Source of the DNA: Caldisericum exile_A
Lineage (GTDB): Bacteria; Caldisericota; Caldisericia; Caldisericales; Caldisericaceae
Length of the DNA stretch: 64,000 nucleotides
NCBI RefSeq assembly: GCF_047785965.1
Contig: NZ_JBLOBF010000002.1
Location: 1 to 64,000, forward strand
Direction of reading: 5' to 3'
Shown here: positions 1 through 7,935 of the stretch, piece after piece
How the letters are laid out: the number at the start of each line of letters is the position of its first letter
Position numbering within the stretch: position 1 is the stretch's first letter
The notes under the pieces: generated by a model
Database searches by the model: none
What the model saw: only the letters and a program-made list of their open reading frames with translations
Told to the model about the DNA's origin: nothing
Position numbers and translations under genes: made by a program

Positions 1-195
1 GATTTCTTTTATGGGATATCTAATGTAGATAAAGATCTTGCAAAAAAGATTTTAGAAAAGAGAGATGTTGATGATCTTATAGAGAAAGTTAAGAGGGAAG
101 AGGATATTGAGAAGATTGGATGGTTCTTTGATGGGATATCTAAGGTAGATAACGATCTTGCAAAAAAATTGGAGAAAGAGTTAGGAGTTAATTAA
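1..195 (+). CDS. 3' end of a helical-repeat protein (partial)
   Basis: An open frame enters from the left edge and stops with TAA at 193-195, giving 64 residues. Two copies of a unit containing FFxGISxVDxDLAKK are visible (about residues 2-17 and 42-57). Their DNA is close to identical and offset by 120 bp, so the repeat period is 40 residues. The charged, leucine-poor composition suggests stacked alpha-helices (inference). No catalytic motif is visible and the bulk of the protein lies outside the window, so function is unknown. It converges on the DnaJ-like gene at 394. Confidence 0.6.
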   Translation, partial: DFFYGISNVDKDLAKKILEKRDVDDLIEKVKREEDIEKIGWFFDGISKVDNDLAKKLEKELGVN

Positions 196-393
196 ATCAA
201 TCTTGAAAAGATGTTTATACAATCTATTACTGTATAGGAAATCTACTAAAAGGGCAATAAGATTTGCTAATGAAATTTGTTGAAAAAAAATTATTAATTA
301 ATTTTGATCCTTAAGGATATTTAAAGTTATAATTTTTTATTAATATCAAATGCTACAATATTAGATCAAAAGTTCATTAGAGAAAAGTTAAAA

Positions 394-1779
394 TTAGATC
401 AGTATTAAAAGGATCAACATTACAAATATAAGAAAGAACCAGCCTACAGTAAATACAAAATTTAAAATAAGTGCAAGAACATAACTTGTTGTAAGTGGCG
501 ATGAAGATAGTAAAGTCGGATTAAACCAATTTTCATAGAACGAAACTCTACGAAAGAGAGGATATAATATTCCAACTATTAAAGATGATATTAATGTGTG
601 AAGAGCCACTTTCTCTATAAGAGCTGCGTTAATTTTCGAATTCAAAATTAGAACATATAAAAGAAGATTTCCAGCAGCAAAAATAATTGCGCTAATTCCA
701 ATTTCAAGTATTCTTCTCTTACTTTCTCTTGTAGTTCGTACTGTACGATCATATATAAAACTTAAAGTAAAAGCTACAATTCCCCAAAGAATTATCTGAG
801 CAATAAGAATTGGTTTATCGATAAATGGCGTAAAGATCTTTGAAAGAAGGCTCATATTTTGAATAGAAGGTTTTTTTATCCAAGTCCAATTTCTCAATGT
901 TTTAACTCCAACAGAACTGATTTTTACAAGCGGTTTTGATTTGATTGTTGTTAATAATAATCCTAATGAAGATTCACCCTTGAGAAGAGCAATAACTTCT
1001 CCCATAAAACAAGCAATCGCTGATGTAACGAAAGCAGATCCCACAGGTAAAAAACCAGAAATAAAGGGAATGATGGGTAATAAGAAATAAAGTTTTGGAT
1101 TAAAAGCAAATATAACAGTAGCTGCAAATACAACAAAATGATATGGTTGCATTATACCAAAGACGAAAGTAATAAATAAAAAAACTATATAAATTTCCGC
1201 AAGAACAATAGAATTATAAGCAATGGGTACTGCATAAATTGCACCTGCAACTAAAATACCAATTGTTGGTTTGAACCATGCTATAAGGGCAATTAAAGCA
1301 ACAAAAATCCAGTCCCATCCCTTAGGATAATAAGGGATAGATCTCATAACAAAATAACTGAAACTTGCAAGCAAAAGAGAAAAAGGAAATTTTGAGATTT
1401 CGTTTTCCTTTTTTATTCTTTCTCTAATATAATTAACATAATTATAAAAAAATTCTCTGAAAATTTCATTTTCCCTGTTATAACCCCCATAGGTATTATA
1501 ACTTTCATAGCCTGATTCTTTGCTACTTGTTTGTGCTTGTGAGTTATAATTAAATAATTGCTCATCATAGGCTTTTCTCTTAACTGGGTCAATAAGAGTT
1601 GCATAAGCTTCGTTGATTTCGGCAGCTTTCTCAGACAAAACCTTTTTTGCTTCCTCTGAATCATTTTGATGAAGATCTGGGTGATATTTTTTAATGAGTT
1701 CTTGATAAGCTTTCTTGATTTCATCAGGAGTCGCGTTATACCTCACACCTAATATATCATAATAGTTTTTCGGTTTCAT
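394..1779 (-). CDS. J-domain protein with polytopic membrane C-terminus
   Basis: Encodes 461 residues. An N-terminal J domain (about residues 5-72) keeps the HPD signature (YHPDLH) that stimulates Hsp70 ATPase. A polar Ser/Tyr/Gly-rich linker (about 76-110) follows. From about residue 130 to the end there are some eight to ten hydrophobic segments. This is not classical DnaJ: there is no Gly/Phe region, zinc finger or substrate-binding domain. Likely role, by inference, is recruiting DnaK to the inner face of the membrane. A strong Shine-Dalgarno (AGGAGAG) precedes the ATG. No hsp70 or grpE gene is nearby. Confidence 0.85.
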   Translation of the reverse strand: MKPKNYYDILGVRYNATPDEIKKAYQELIKKYHPDLHQNDSEEAKKVLSEKAAEINEAYATLIDPVKRKAYDEQLFNYNSQAQTSSKESGYESYNTYGGYNRENEIFREFFYNYVNYIRERIKKENEISKFPFSLLLASFSYFVMRSIPYYPKGWDWIFVALIALIAWFKPTIGILVAGAIYAVPIAYNSIVLAEIYIVFLFITFVFGIMQPYHFVVFAATVIFAFNPKLYFLLPIIPFISGFLPVGSAFVTSAIACFMGEVIALLKGESSLGLLLTTIKSKPLVKISSVGVKTLRNWTWIKKPSIQNMSLLSKIFTPFIDKPILIAQIILWGIVAFTLSFIYDRTVRTTRESKRRILEIGISAIIFAAGNLLLYVLILNSKINAALIEKVALHTLISSLIVGILYPLFRRVSFYENWFNPTLLSSSPLTTSYVLALILNFVFTVGWFFLIFVMLILLILI

Positions 1780-2111
1780 AGAACTCTCCTCCTTGCAATT
1801 AATTCTTGCAATATATCCATCTTAACCTTTATTCTAACCTAAATTAAGCGATTTTCTATCACTAAAGTTTTAGTATTTTTTTTGAAAATTTGCAAGTTTT
1901 TTTGGACTATATTTTTTTGCCTTTGTATTTTGTTATGATTAATGTGATTTTAAATTTCTCAATTTAAGCAATTTTACTGTATTTTATGCATTTTAAGCAT
2001 AATTACCCTATCCTTTTATCTAAGAAAGAGAATTATAGAAATTGATTACTCTATCTCTATGCGATAACAGTTGGACTTAATTTTCTAAAACCTGTGACCT
2101 TTTTCAACAGA
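1780..2111. other. Gene-free AT-rich leader region
   Basis: About 330 bp between the J-domain gene and a transposase remnant. I see no ORF with a plausible ribosome site and no RNA gene. It is very AT-rich with several T and A tracts, and presumably carries the promoter of the J-domain gene. A possible -10-like TAGAAT lies near 1837 on the minus strand without a good -35. Confidence 0.4.
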
Positions 2112-2733
2112 TTATTGCACTTTGAAAATAATTTTTCTACCTGTATGGGTAATCTTATTTGCATTCTCAATAAGCATCCTTCTAAATGTTGTATGATAGC
2201 TTTTCATGCAAATAATGCCTTTTTTACACCTCTTTTGTAATCCACACTCCTTTTCAGTGGATTCTGATATGAGTGAGAGATTCTATTACTGTGTCAGAAT
2301 GGTTTATGGATATTCCACCTCCTAAGACAGCATCAATTAGATATTCATTTTGCCATAATCTAACAGTAGTGACTTGAAGAATCTCTTTGCACTGTGAAAG
2401 TTCAACATTCCTATGACGCCATTCTCTATTGTCTCTGTATACCCCCGCTATCGCTTAAAAAGTCGTCAAAATGTTTTAGATAAAGCGATATACAATCTCA
2501 TAATGAAACAGAATAACTACTTGAATGTTCTTTCAATTGGTATTCCTTTCCTGATTTTTCTGGTACTCCCGAAGTATTTCATAACCTTGTGGTATATCCC
2601 TATCTTTGAAAGATACTGTTCAAACAGTGCAAGACCTGCTTTGTCGGGAAATGAATCTGATGTTTTTTCAATACTATCTATCTATATTTCATACGAGTTC
2701 TTCCTGTTTGGTTTTTTCATTTTTGTTTGTCAT
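2112..2733 (-). pseudogene. IS1380-like transposase remnant
   Basis: Read on the minus strand in shifting frames, the DNA encodes fragments typical of IS1380-family DDE transposases: an N-terminal KAGLALFEQYLSKIGIYHK segment, then KGIPIERTFKQLFCFIM with a stop inside, then GYTETIENGVIGML and SAKRFFKS, a middle scrap GGGISINHSDTV, and the C-terminal ATG-less stretch TTFRRMLIENANKITHTGRK. Several stops and frameshifts interrupt it. At about 620 bp it is roughly half the family's usual length, so it is internally deleted and dead. Family assignment is from remembered motifs. Confidence 0.6.
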
Positions 2734-2747
2734 ATTTTCAACTCATT

Positions 2748-2788
2748 AAGATAGTGCTTCATCGCCAAGTAAGTGAAAGCACTATCTT
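2748..2788. terminator. 12-bp hairpin with T tail upstream of transposase remnant
   Basis: AAGATAGTGCTT (2748-2759) pairs perfectly with AAGCACTATCTT (2777-2788) across a 17-nt loop and is followed by T residues on the plus strand. It lies just upstream of the minus-strand transposase start. It could be a read-through blocker of the element or part of its end; both readings are inference. Confidence 0.5.
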
Positions 2789-3022
2789 TTTTATATGCTC
2801 AAATTATACATTAAATCTATGTTGTACAAAAGAAAATATATGATAAATTTGGAGAATCGCTCAGGTTAGGATTAATCATTTCGTGTGCAGGCATTAAGCA
2901 TTGGCTTGGTCATCCATTAATTTTTGATCAAGGATAGATAAAAAGTTGAGTTGCGCAATATGAACAATTTAGCTAAAGAAAAGATGTATAGCAAAATCTC
3001 GAAAAATGGAGATTTATAGCAA

Positions 3023-4019
3023 ATGAAAACTACGATAGTACATAAGGGTTCCCATTCCCAATTAAGCAGAGGAAGTCGAAAGCCTTGGATTGCAAAAAGA
3101 GCGAATTCTGGAATATATCAAGGCCCAAAACTGTAAATCGTTTAAAAATTTATTAAGATGCAAGGCTTTCAAGCGGTTTGACAAAGTGGCGAGCATTCCA
3201 AGAACTCTCAAAAGACGCACAGAATAAGCTTTTTGGTGTCGTTTTGGTCTATAAAATAGATAGGTTAAGTCTCTTCATTGTAGATTTTTAATACTCTTCA
3301 ATTATTTGAAAACAAGGCATTGCCTTTGTGTCTATCACTCAGCAGTTTGATACTTCAACGACTACGGAAAGACTCGCAATGTTAATGATAGTAAGTTTAG
3401 AAGACTTCGAAAGGTCAATCGGAATCAAAAGGGAAAAGACAATTCCTTTTTATTCCGGATATTTAGCATAAAAGAGAATTCACATTAAAAAGAAGAGTTC
3501 AGAGTTAGAATGGAAATTCTATCCGGGAAAGCACGAGGCAATTATACCTTATGAAAAATGGAAGACAGACCAAGATATCAGGAAAAATAAAAAAGCCTCC
3601 GTAAGAAAAAAGTTTACCTCTTTATTCTCAAGATTAATCTACTGCGCTAAAGATAAAACATAATGCGACTTTCCAAATAAAACGAAATACTCCTTGCTAT
3701 GTTTGCCTTCCTATTTATGAAGGAGATACATACTGTAACAGAAAATTAAAAGGAATTGATTTGGAAGAAAAACTTTTAAAGACTATCGAGATGAGATAAA
3801 AACAATTGAAAGAAAGATCACACGGGCAAAGAACTGGAGGAAAATGAAATTTGTCTATATAACAAGCAAGAAAAATACCCGCACATGACAAAAGAAGAGA
3901 AAGCCTTATTTTGGTATATTTTAATTAAGCAAATTACAGTAAAGTCTCACTGAATCCAAACAGTTTAGACTTTTGATTTCTCTGCTTCAGAGTTTCGTTT
4001 AAAGCCACACCAGATATAA
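3023..4019 (+). pseudogene. Large serine recombinase, decayed
   Basis: Fragments of a large serine recombinase appear in order on the plus strand in changing frames: EEVESLGLQKERILEYIKAQ, then WRAFQELSKDAQNKLFGVVL and YKIDRLS (about 3181-3270), then FENKGIAFVSITQQFDTSTT (about 3307-3365) and ERLAMLMIVSLEDFERS, then YPGKHEAIIPYEKW of the recombinase domain (about 3522-3560), and a C-terminal SASEFRLKPHQI with TAA at 4017-4019. Many stops and frameshifts show it is inactive, and the catalytic N-terminal serine region is not recoverable. It stops 13 bp from tRNA-Ala, a usual neighbourhood for integrated elements. Confidence 0.75.
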
Positions 4020-4032
4020 AAAGGGTAAAATA

Positions 4033-4107
4033 TGGTGGAGATGAGGGGATTTGAACCCCTGACCCCATGGATGCAAACCATGTGCTCTACCGCTGAGCTA
4101 CATCCCC
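4033..4107 (-). tRNA. tRNA-Ala (TGC)
   Basis: Folds as a cloverleaf on the minus strand. The acceptor GGGGATG pairs with CATCTCC, followed by discriminator A and an encoded CCA (4033-4035). The anticodon loop TTTGCAT gives anticodon TGC, and the T-arm holds GGTTCAAATCC. It lies 5 bp downstream of tRNA-Ile and is probably cotranscribed with it. Confidence 0.95.
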
Positions 4108-4112
4108 ACCTC

Positions 4113-4189
4113 TGGTGGGCTTCTCTGGACTCGAACCAGAGACCTCGTCCTTATCAGGGACGCGCTCTAACCTACTGAGCTAGAAGCCC
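4113..4189 (-). tRNA. tRNA-Ile (GAT)
   Basis: Cloverleaf on the minus strand. The acceptor GGGCTTC pairs with GAAGCCC, the anticodon loop CTGATAA gives GAT, the T-arm is GGTTCGAGTCC, and CCA is encoded at 4113-4115. It is first in a two-tRNA unit with tRNA-Ala. The Ile-Ala pair is usually found in rRNA operon spacers, but no rRNA is present here. Confidence 0.95.
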
Positions 4190-4200
4190 TTACGCAGTAT

Positions 4201-4228
4201 ATTCTAATAAATTTAACCTTTTTGTCAA
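4201..4228 (-). promoter_or_regulatory. Promoter of the tRNA-Ile/Ala unit
   Basis: On the minus strand a perfect TTGACA (4228-4223) and TAGAAT (4206-4201) are separated by 16 nt. The -10 ends 12 bp before the tRNA-Ile 5' end. The promoter upstream of tRNA-Asn has the same layout and a similar spacer. Confidence 0.75.
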
Positions 4229-4245
4229 GAGCTTAAGAGCATATG

Positions 4246-5430
4246 TTACACATTTTTAAATAAATCTTTATAATCAAAAGCAAGTTCATAAATTTCCAAG
4301 ACTTTCTCTTTACTTAAAGGCTCCCTTGCTAAAATGACATTCTTCCCCTCATCTTCAAATGCCATTCTTGCAAATTTTTCAAGATCATCCTTTTTAACAC
4401 CATATTTTTTTAGCGATTCAAATGCCTCAACCTTTTTAAGGTAATGAACAAGTCTTTCGATGGTTTTAGAAGGCGAGTCAGTTGAGAAAATTTCTCGACC
4501 AAGGCGTTTTAATCTATCTTCATGTACATCTTTTGTTATATACAAAAAAGCAGGAAGCAAAATCGCTAGTCCACGTCCATGTGAGATTCCATAAAGTCCA
4601 GAAATGGGATGCTCAAGTCGGTGAATAGGGAAGGGTCCGCTTCTTCCAGCAGAAGGAATACCTGAAAGTGCAAGAGAAGATATCCAAGAAAGTGATTCTC
4701 TTGCATTTACATCGTCAGGTTTATTAAATGCTATTTCACCAAACCTTAAAGCCTCTTTCATTAGAGCTTCTGAGATAGAGTCTGAAACGGGTGCGTAAGC
4801 CTTAGATGATAAATAACTCTCAAGAACATGAGTAAACATATCAATGACGCCATCAACGGTTTGTTTTGGTGGAATCGACAAAGTAAGAAGGGGATCAATG
4901 ATTGAAATCTTGGGAAACAAGAAAGGAGAGATTATTCCCCTTTTACTTCTTGTGTCTGTATTTGTTATAACTGCAGCACCATCAAGCTCGGATCCAGTTG
5001 CAGCAACAGTTATTACAGATAAAATTGGAAGAACTTCACTTTTGACGGTCTTTTTAGGTGGCCGTTCAAGATAATCCCAAATTTTGTCCCCGGTTTTTGC
5101 AACAATCGCTATTCCTTTTGCAGCATCAATAACGCTTCCACCACCAATTGCTATGATGAAGTCAATGTTCTCTTTTCTTGCAATTTCACCACCTTCATCA
5201 ACTGTTTTTGATTCTGGATTTGGTTCTATTTCAGAATATACAACATACTTAATACCTACTTCATCCAATTGTTTTAGTGCTTTATCAAGTAATCCTGATT
5301 CTTTTGCAAAACGTCTTCCTGTTACTACAAGTGCACCCTTACCAAGTTCTTTTGCATGCTTTCCAAGAGAACTAAACTCTCCTTTTCCAAAAACTACCTT
5401 CGTTGGTATATGTAACACAAAATTGTCCAT
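4246..5430 (-). CDS. Iron-containing alcohol dehydrogenase (copy 1)
   Basis: 394 residues of the group III Fe-dependent ADH family, which oxidises alcohols or reduces aldehydes with NAD(P). The nucleotide-binding GGGSVIDAAK is near residue 100. Expected metal ligands are visible in GVIDMFTHVLES (Asp, His), HRLEHPISG and YGISHGRG. A strong AAGGAGG precedes the ATG. It is last in the redox cluster, after a hairpin. The first 330 bp, including the ribosome site, are almost identical to the second copy at 37520, whereas the rest has clearly diverged. Substrate is unknown; butanol or propanediol dehydrogenase-like is plausible. Confidence 0.9.
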   Translation of the reverse strand: MDNFVLHIPTKVVFGKGEFSSLGKHAKELGKGALVVTGRRFAKESGLLDKALKQLDEVGIKYVVYSEIEPNPESKTVDEGGEIARKENIDFIIAIGGGSVIDAAKGIAIVAKTGDKIWDYLERPPKKTVKSEVLPILSVITVAATGSELDGAAVITNTDTRSKRGIISPFLFPKISIIDPLLTLSIPPKQTVDGVIDMFTHVLESYLSSKAYAPVSDSISEALMKEALRFGEIAFNKPDDVNARESLSWISSLALSGIPSAGRSGPFPIHRLEHPISGLYGISHGRGLAILLPAFLYITKDVHEDRLKRLGREIFSTDSPSKTIERLVHYLKKVEAFESLKKYGVKKDDLEKFARMAFEDEGKNVILAREPLSKEKVLEIYELAFDYKDLFKNV

Positions 5431-5445
5431 AGTATTTTCCTCCTT
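5116..5445 (-). repeat. 330-bp near-identical repeat (copy 1)
   Basis: From the Shine-Dalgarno through codon 109 this stretch matches 37505-37834 (plus strand) with four mismatches that I can find, all changing an amino acid. Identity ends abruptly after GATGCTGCAAAA, after which the genes share only homologous protein sequence. Confidence 0.85.
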
Positions 5446-5456
5446 GTGAGGATCAG

Positions 5457-5479
5457 AGAGGGTATTTTATGCCCCCTCT
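5457..5479. other. Intergenic hairpin before Fe-ADH
   Basis: AGAGGG (5457-5462) pairs with CCCTCT (5474-5479) across an 11-nt loop, between the FAD oxidoreductase stop and the ADH start. T residues follow it on the plus strand, not on the transcribed minus strand. It is therefore more likely an mRNA processing or stability hairpin than a terminator of the cluster. Confidence 0.35.
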
Positions 5480-5498
5480 TTTTTAAAATAAAAAATCG

Positions 5499-6713
5499 TT
5501 AGGCACTAATTTCTTTGAGAGAAAAATTAATATCACCTAATTTATCCTTATATTGGGTGACATCCACCTTTTTGTTAACAAGTTTGTTTGCTATATTTGC
5601 TTCCTTAATACCAAGTATAATTATTCCCACAACCTTATTATCTTTAAGTACAATCTTTCTATATTTATGAGACGACTCGTCACTTGCTCGTATAACTTCA
5701 TAACCATCTTCCTTAGGATTTACAAGACCAACAGAAGTCAAATCAAGTCCAACAACCTTCAAAGTATTAGATGGAACAGAGCCTTTATACTCTAATGATC
5801 TATCTTTAACCATGTTTGTTGCAGCAATTGTTGCTTGTTCTATTGCCGGAGGAATTATTCCATAAATAGTTCCATTAAACTCCGCTATATCCCCGGCAGC
5901 AAAAATGTCTTCTGAAACCTGCATATAAGAATCGACAATAGCACCTCTATTAAATGGCAGCTTAGAGAGTTCTAAAAGTGAAGTATTAGGACGAATACCT
6001 GTAGATAAAAGAACCATTTCTGCCGGAACAACCGTGCCATCGGCCAAAACAACTTTTTCTACATTTGTATTTCCCTCAATTCTTTCTACTTTTGCATTTT
6101 CCAAAACACCTATTCCCCAACTCATTAATATACCTTTTAGAATTTTTGAACCTTCCTCATCTAGCTGCCTTGGTAGAAGATAAGGAGCGCCCTCGACAAC
6201 AACAGGCTTGAGTTTATTTTTTAGAAATGAGTATGCCGCTTCTAATCCTAAAACACCACCACCAATAACAGCAGTCGGTTTTCCGTTACCTATAAGAAAA
6301 GAATGTCTTCTAATTTTAAATGCATCATTTAGATTTCTCAAAGTAAATACGCCTTCTGTATAAACTCCATCAATAGGTGGAACAAAGGAAGAAGCCCCAT
6401 TTGCAATCAAAAGTTTATCATATGCAACACTGCCTCCCATATCCAGATATAATAGATGCTCCTTAGGATCAATTTTTCTAATCTTTACACCAAGGTGAAG
6501 CTTTATATCTCTTTCTTCATACCACATTGAATCATAGAAATATAAATCTCTAGCCTTTATTTCCTCTCTTATAACCTCAAACAATTTAGGTCTAGGATAG
6601 TAAAGGGTGGGCTCGTCCGAAAAAATATGAATTTCTCCCTTGGGATCTAATTGTCTTATAATCTTAGCAGCTGTAACGCCTGCAACCCCTAAACCAATAA
6701 TAGCGTATATCAT
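5499..6713 (-). CDS. FAD-dependent pyridine nucleotide-disulfide oxidoreductase (NADH:rubredoxin reductase-like)
   Basis: About 404 residues with an FAD-binding IIGLGVAGVTAA at the N-terminus, an NAD-binding VIGGGVLGLEAAY near 150, the STGIRPN motif and a C-terminal DIFAAGDIAEF flavin contact. There is no redox CxxC or CxxxxC, so it is not a thioredoxin or lipoamide-type reductase. It lies next to rubredoxin, rubrerythrin and a ferritin-like gene, so a likely role is passing NAD(P)H electrons to rubredoxin for peroxide or oxygen reduction (inference). I chose the ATG at 6713 because AGGTG lies 6 nt upstream; an in-frame GTG at 6722 overlaps that site. Confidence 0.85.
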   Translation of the reverse strand: MIYAIIGLGVAGVTAAKIIRQLDPKGEIHIFSDEPTLYYPRPKLFEVIREEIKARDLYFYDSMWYEERDIKLHLGVKIRKIDPKEHLLYLDMGGSVAYDKLLIANGASSFVPPIDGVYTEGVFTLRNLNDAFKIRRHSFLIGNGKPTAVIGGGVLGLEAAYSFLKNKLKPVVVEGAPYLLPRQLDEEGSKILKGILMSWGIGVLENAKVERIEGNTNVEKVVLADGTVVPAEMVLLSTGIRPNTSLLELSKLPFNRGAIVDSYMQVSEDIFAAGDIAEFNGTIYGIIPPAIEQATIAATNMVKDRSLEYKGSVPSNTLKVVGLDLTSVGLVNPKEDGYEVIRASDESSHKYRKIVLKDNKVVGIIILGIKEANIANKLVNKKVDVTQYKDKLGDINFSLKEISA

Positions 6714-6730
6714 ATCTTTCACCTACCAAT

Positions 6731-7222
6731 TTAAAATGGCGAAAAATCATTTACCTGCCAAAATCTTTCTTTTAAATCGTTATATTCATTAGTAAGCATA
6801 TTTAGATGCTCTTCTTCCCACTTCATAAGTTCTTCAAATAGGTATTTTACCTTTGGATCGTGGGCTTTCTCTGCTTGCTCCTTATAGAACAGAATTGAAT
6901 TTTTCTCCAATATCATTCCCGTAGAGATTGCAGAAAATTCGTAATTTTTACCTTTCAGATTGTTTAAGAAATCCTCAGAAAAAATTCTTTTAAAAGTCAA
7001 GCTTGGCTTAGGAATGCTATTTACATCAAAATTAGTCTTGTTCTTTATTGCATCGTGTAATTCTTTTAAATATCTATAGTGTTTGCCTTCTTCCTGTGCA
7101 AGGAAAAGAAAAACTTCTTTTGCTTGTCTATCCTCTGTTTTTTCAGCTGCAGTTTTATACAAATTTATGCCATCAAGTTCAACTTCCATTGCAGCTTTCA
7201 AAATTTCCAAAACATCATCCAT
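6731..7222 (-). CDS. Ferritin-like diiron protein (rubrerythrin-like, no rubredoxin domain)
   Basis: 163 residues forming a four-helix ferritin-like domain. Diiron ligand motifs are visible as AMEVELDGINLYK, LAQEEGKHYRYL, MILEKNSILFYKEQAE and KWEEEHLNML. There is no C-terminal CxxC rubredoxin module, unlike the rubrerythrin two genes upstream. It starts 2 bp after the rubredoxin stop, so the two are surely cotranscribed. It probably uses reduced rubredoxin to remove peroxide or sequesters iron; the exact activity cannot be told from sequence. Confidence 0.85.
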   Translation of the reverse strand: MDDVLEILKAAMEVELDGINLYKTAAEKTEDRQAKEVFLFLAQEEGKHYRYLKELHDAIKNKTNFDVNSIPKPSLTFKRIFSEDFLNNLKGKNYEFSAISTGMILEKNSILFYKEQAEKAHDPKVKYLFEELMKWEEEHLNMLTNEYNDLKERFWQVNDFSPF

Positions 7223-7224
7223 GT

Positions 7225-7383
7225 TTAAATCTCCTCAAACTGGTCTTTTGTAGCTCCACAAACTGGACAAGTCCAGTCTTCTGGCAAGTCCTCAAAGGGT
7301 GTTCCAGGAGGGATATCCTGGGTGTCATCGCCTTCTGCTGGATCATAAACATACCCACAAACCATGCATTTGTACTTTTTCAT
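7225..7383 (-). CDS. Rubredoxin
   Basis: 52 residues with Fe(Cys)4 ligands C6, C9, C39 and C42 in CMVCGYVYD and CPVCGATKDQF, plus the conserved PPGTPFEDLPEDW loop. It is a one-electron carrier. The start is the ATG at 7383, preceded by a perfect AAGGAGG; the longer upstream open frame runs into the rubrerythrin gene and is not real. It sits between rubrerythrin and a ferritin-like gene with the FAD reductase downstream, forming a complete electron-transfer chain. Confidence 0.97.
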   Translation of the reverse strand: MKKYKCMVCGYVYDPAEGDDTQDIPPGTPFEDLPEDWTCPVCGATKDQFEEI

Positions 7384-7396
7384 TTTTGCCTCCTTA

Positions 7397-7900
7397 TTAA
7401 AATTCTTTAAAAGCACTCTTTGGTGCTCCACAAATCGGGCACTGTTCTGGTGCTTCACCAATTACTGTATAACCACAAACAGGACAAATATAAATCTTAT
7501 CAAATTTGACTTCCTCACCTTTGTCTAATTTTTCTTTAGTTTCTGCGTAGAGTTCTCTATGTATTTTTTCGGCTGATAAAGCAAAATGAATTGACCTAAG
7601 AGCATCTTTCTCGTCCTGCAAAGTTGCTATCGCATTGTAAGCAGGATACATTTCTTCAACCTCAAAATTCTCTCCACCCCAAGCTGATTGAAGATTTTCA
7701 GAAGTTTTCTTAAGCTCCATTAAGGCTTTAAAGTGATTGGTAGCATGAACTTGTTCTGCAAACGAAATCGCCCTGAAAAGTCTTGCTACATCATGTAATC
7801 CTTCTTTCTCAGCTTGTTCTGCAAAAATTAAGTACTTCATGTGAGCTTGAGATTCACCCGCAAATGCTTCTCTTAAACTTTTTTCCGTCATTTGTCTCAT
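7397..7900 (-). CDS. rbr: Rubrerythrin
   Basis: 167 residues. The N-terminal ferritin-like domain carries diiron motifs (EAFAGESQAHMKY, EQVHATNH, ALSAEKIHRELY) and the C-terminal rubredoxin-like module has ICPVCGY and CPICGAPKSAF. Family role: NADH peroxidase activity, reducing hydrogen peroxide with electrons from rubredoxin, in the cytoplasm of anaerobes. AGGAGG lies 7 nt before the ATG. It leads the rubrerythrin-rubredoxin-ferritin-FAD reductase block. Confidence 0.97.
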   Translation of the reverse strand: MRQMTEKSLREAFAGESQAHMKYLIFAEQAEKEGLHDVARLFRAISFAEQVHATNHFKALMELKKTSENLQSAWGGENFEVEEMYPAYNAIATLQDEKDALRSIHFALSAEKIHRELYAETKEKLDKGEEVKFDKIYICPVCGYTVIGEAPEQCPICGAPKSAFKEF

Positions 7901-7935
7901 TTCAATTTCCTCCTTTCAAATAATTATAAATACTA

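Noticed and set aside
1413..1724. 103-codon minus-strand frame inside the J-domain gene
   Set aside because: Same DNA as the J domain in another frame; lysine-rich shadow without a ribosome site.
2413..2754. 113-codon open frame on the plus strand
   Set aside because: It is antisense to the IS1380-like transposase scraps, has no ribosome site and resembles no protein.
4000..4110. Protein-like string MRGFEPLTP reading across tRNA-Ala
   Set aside because: This is the well-known spurious translation of tRNA genes.
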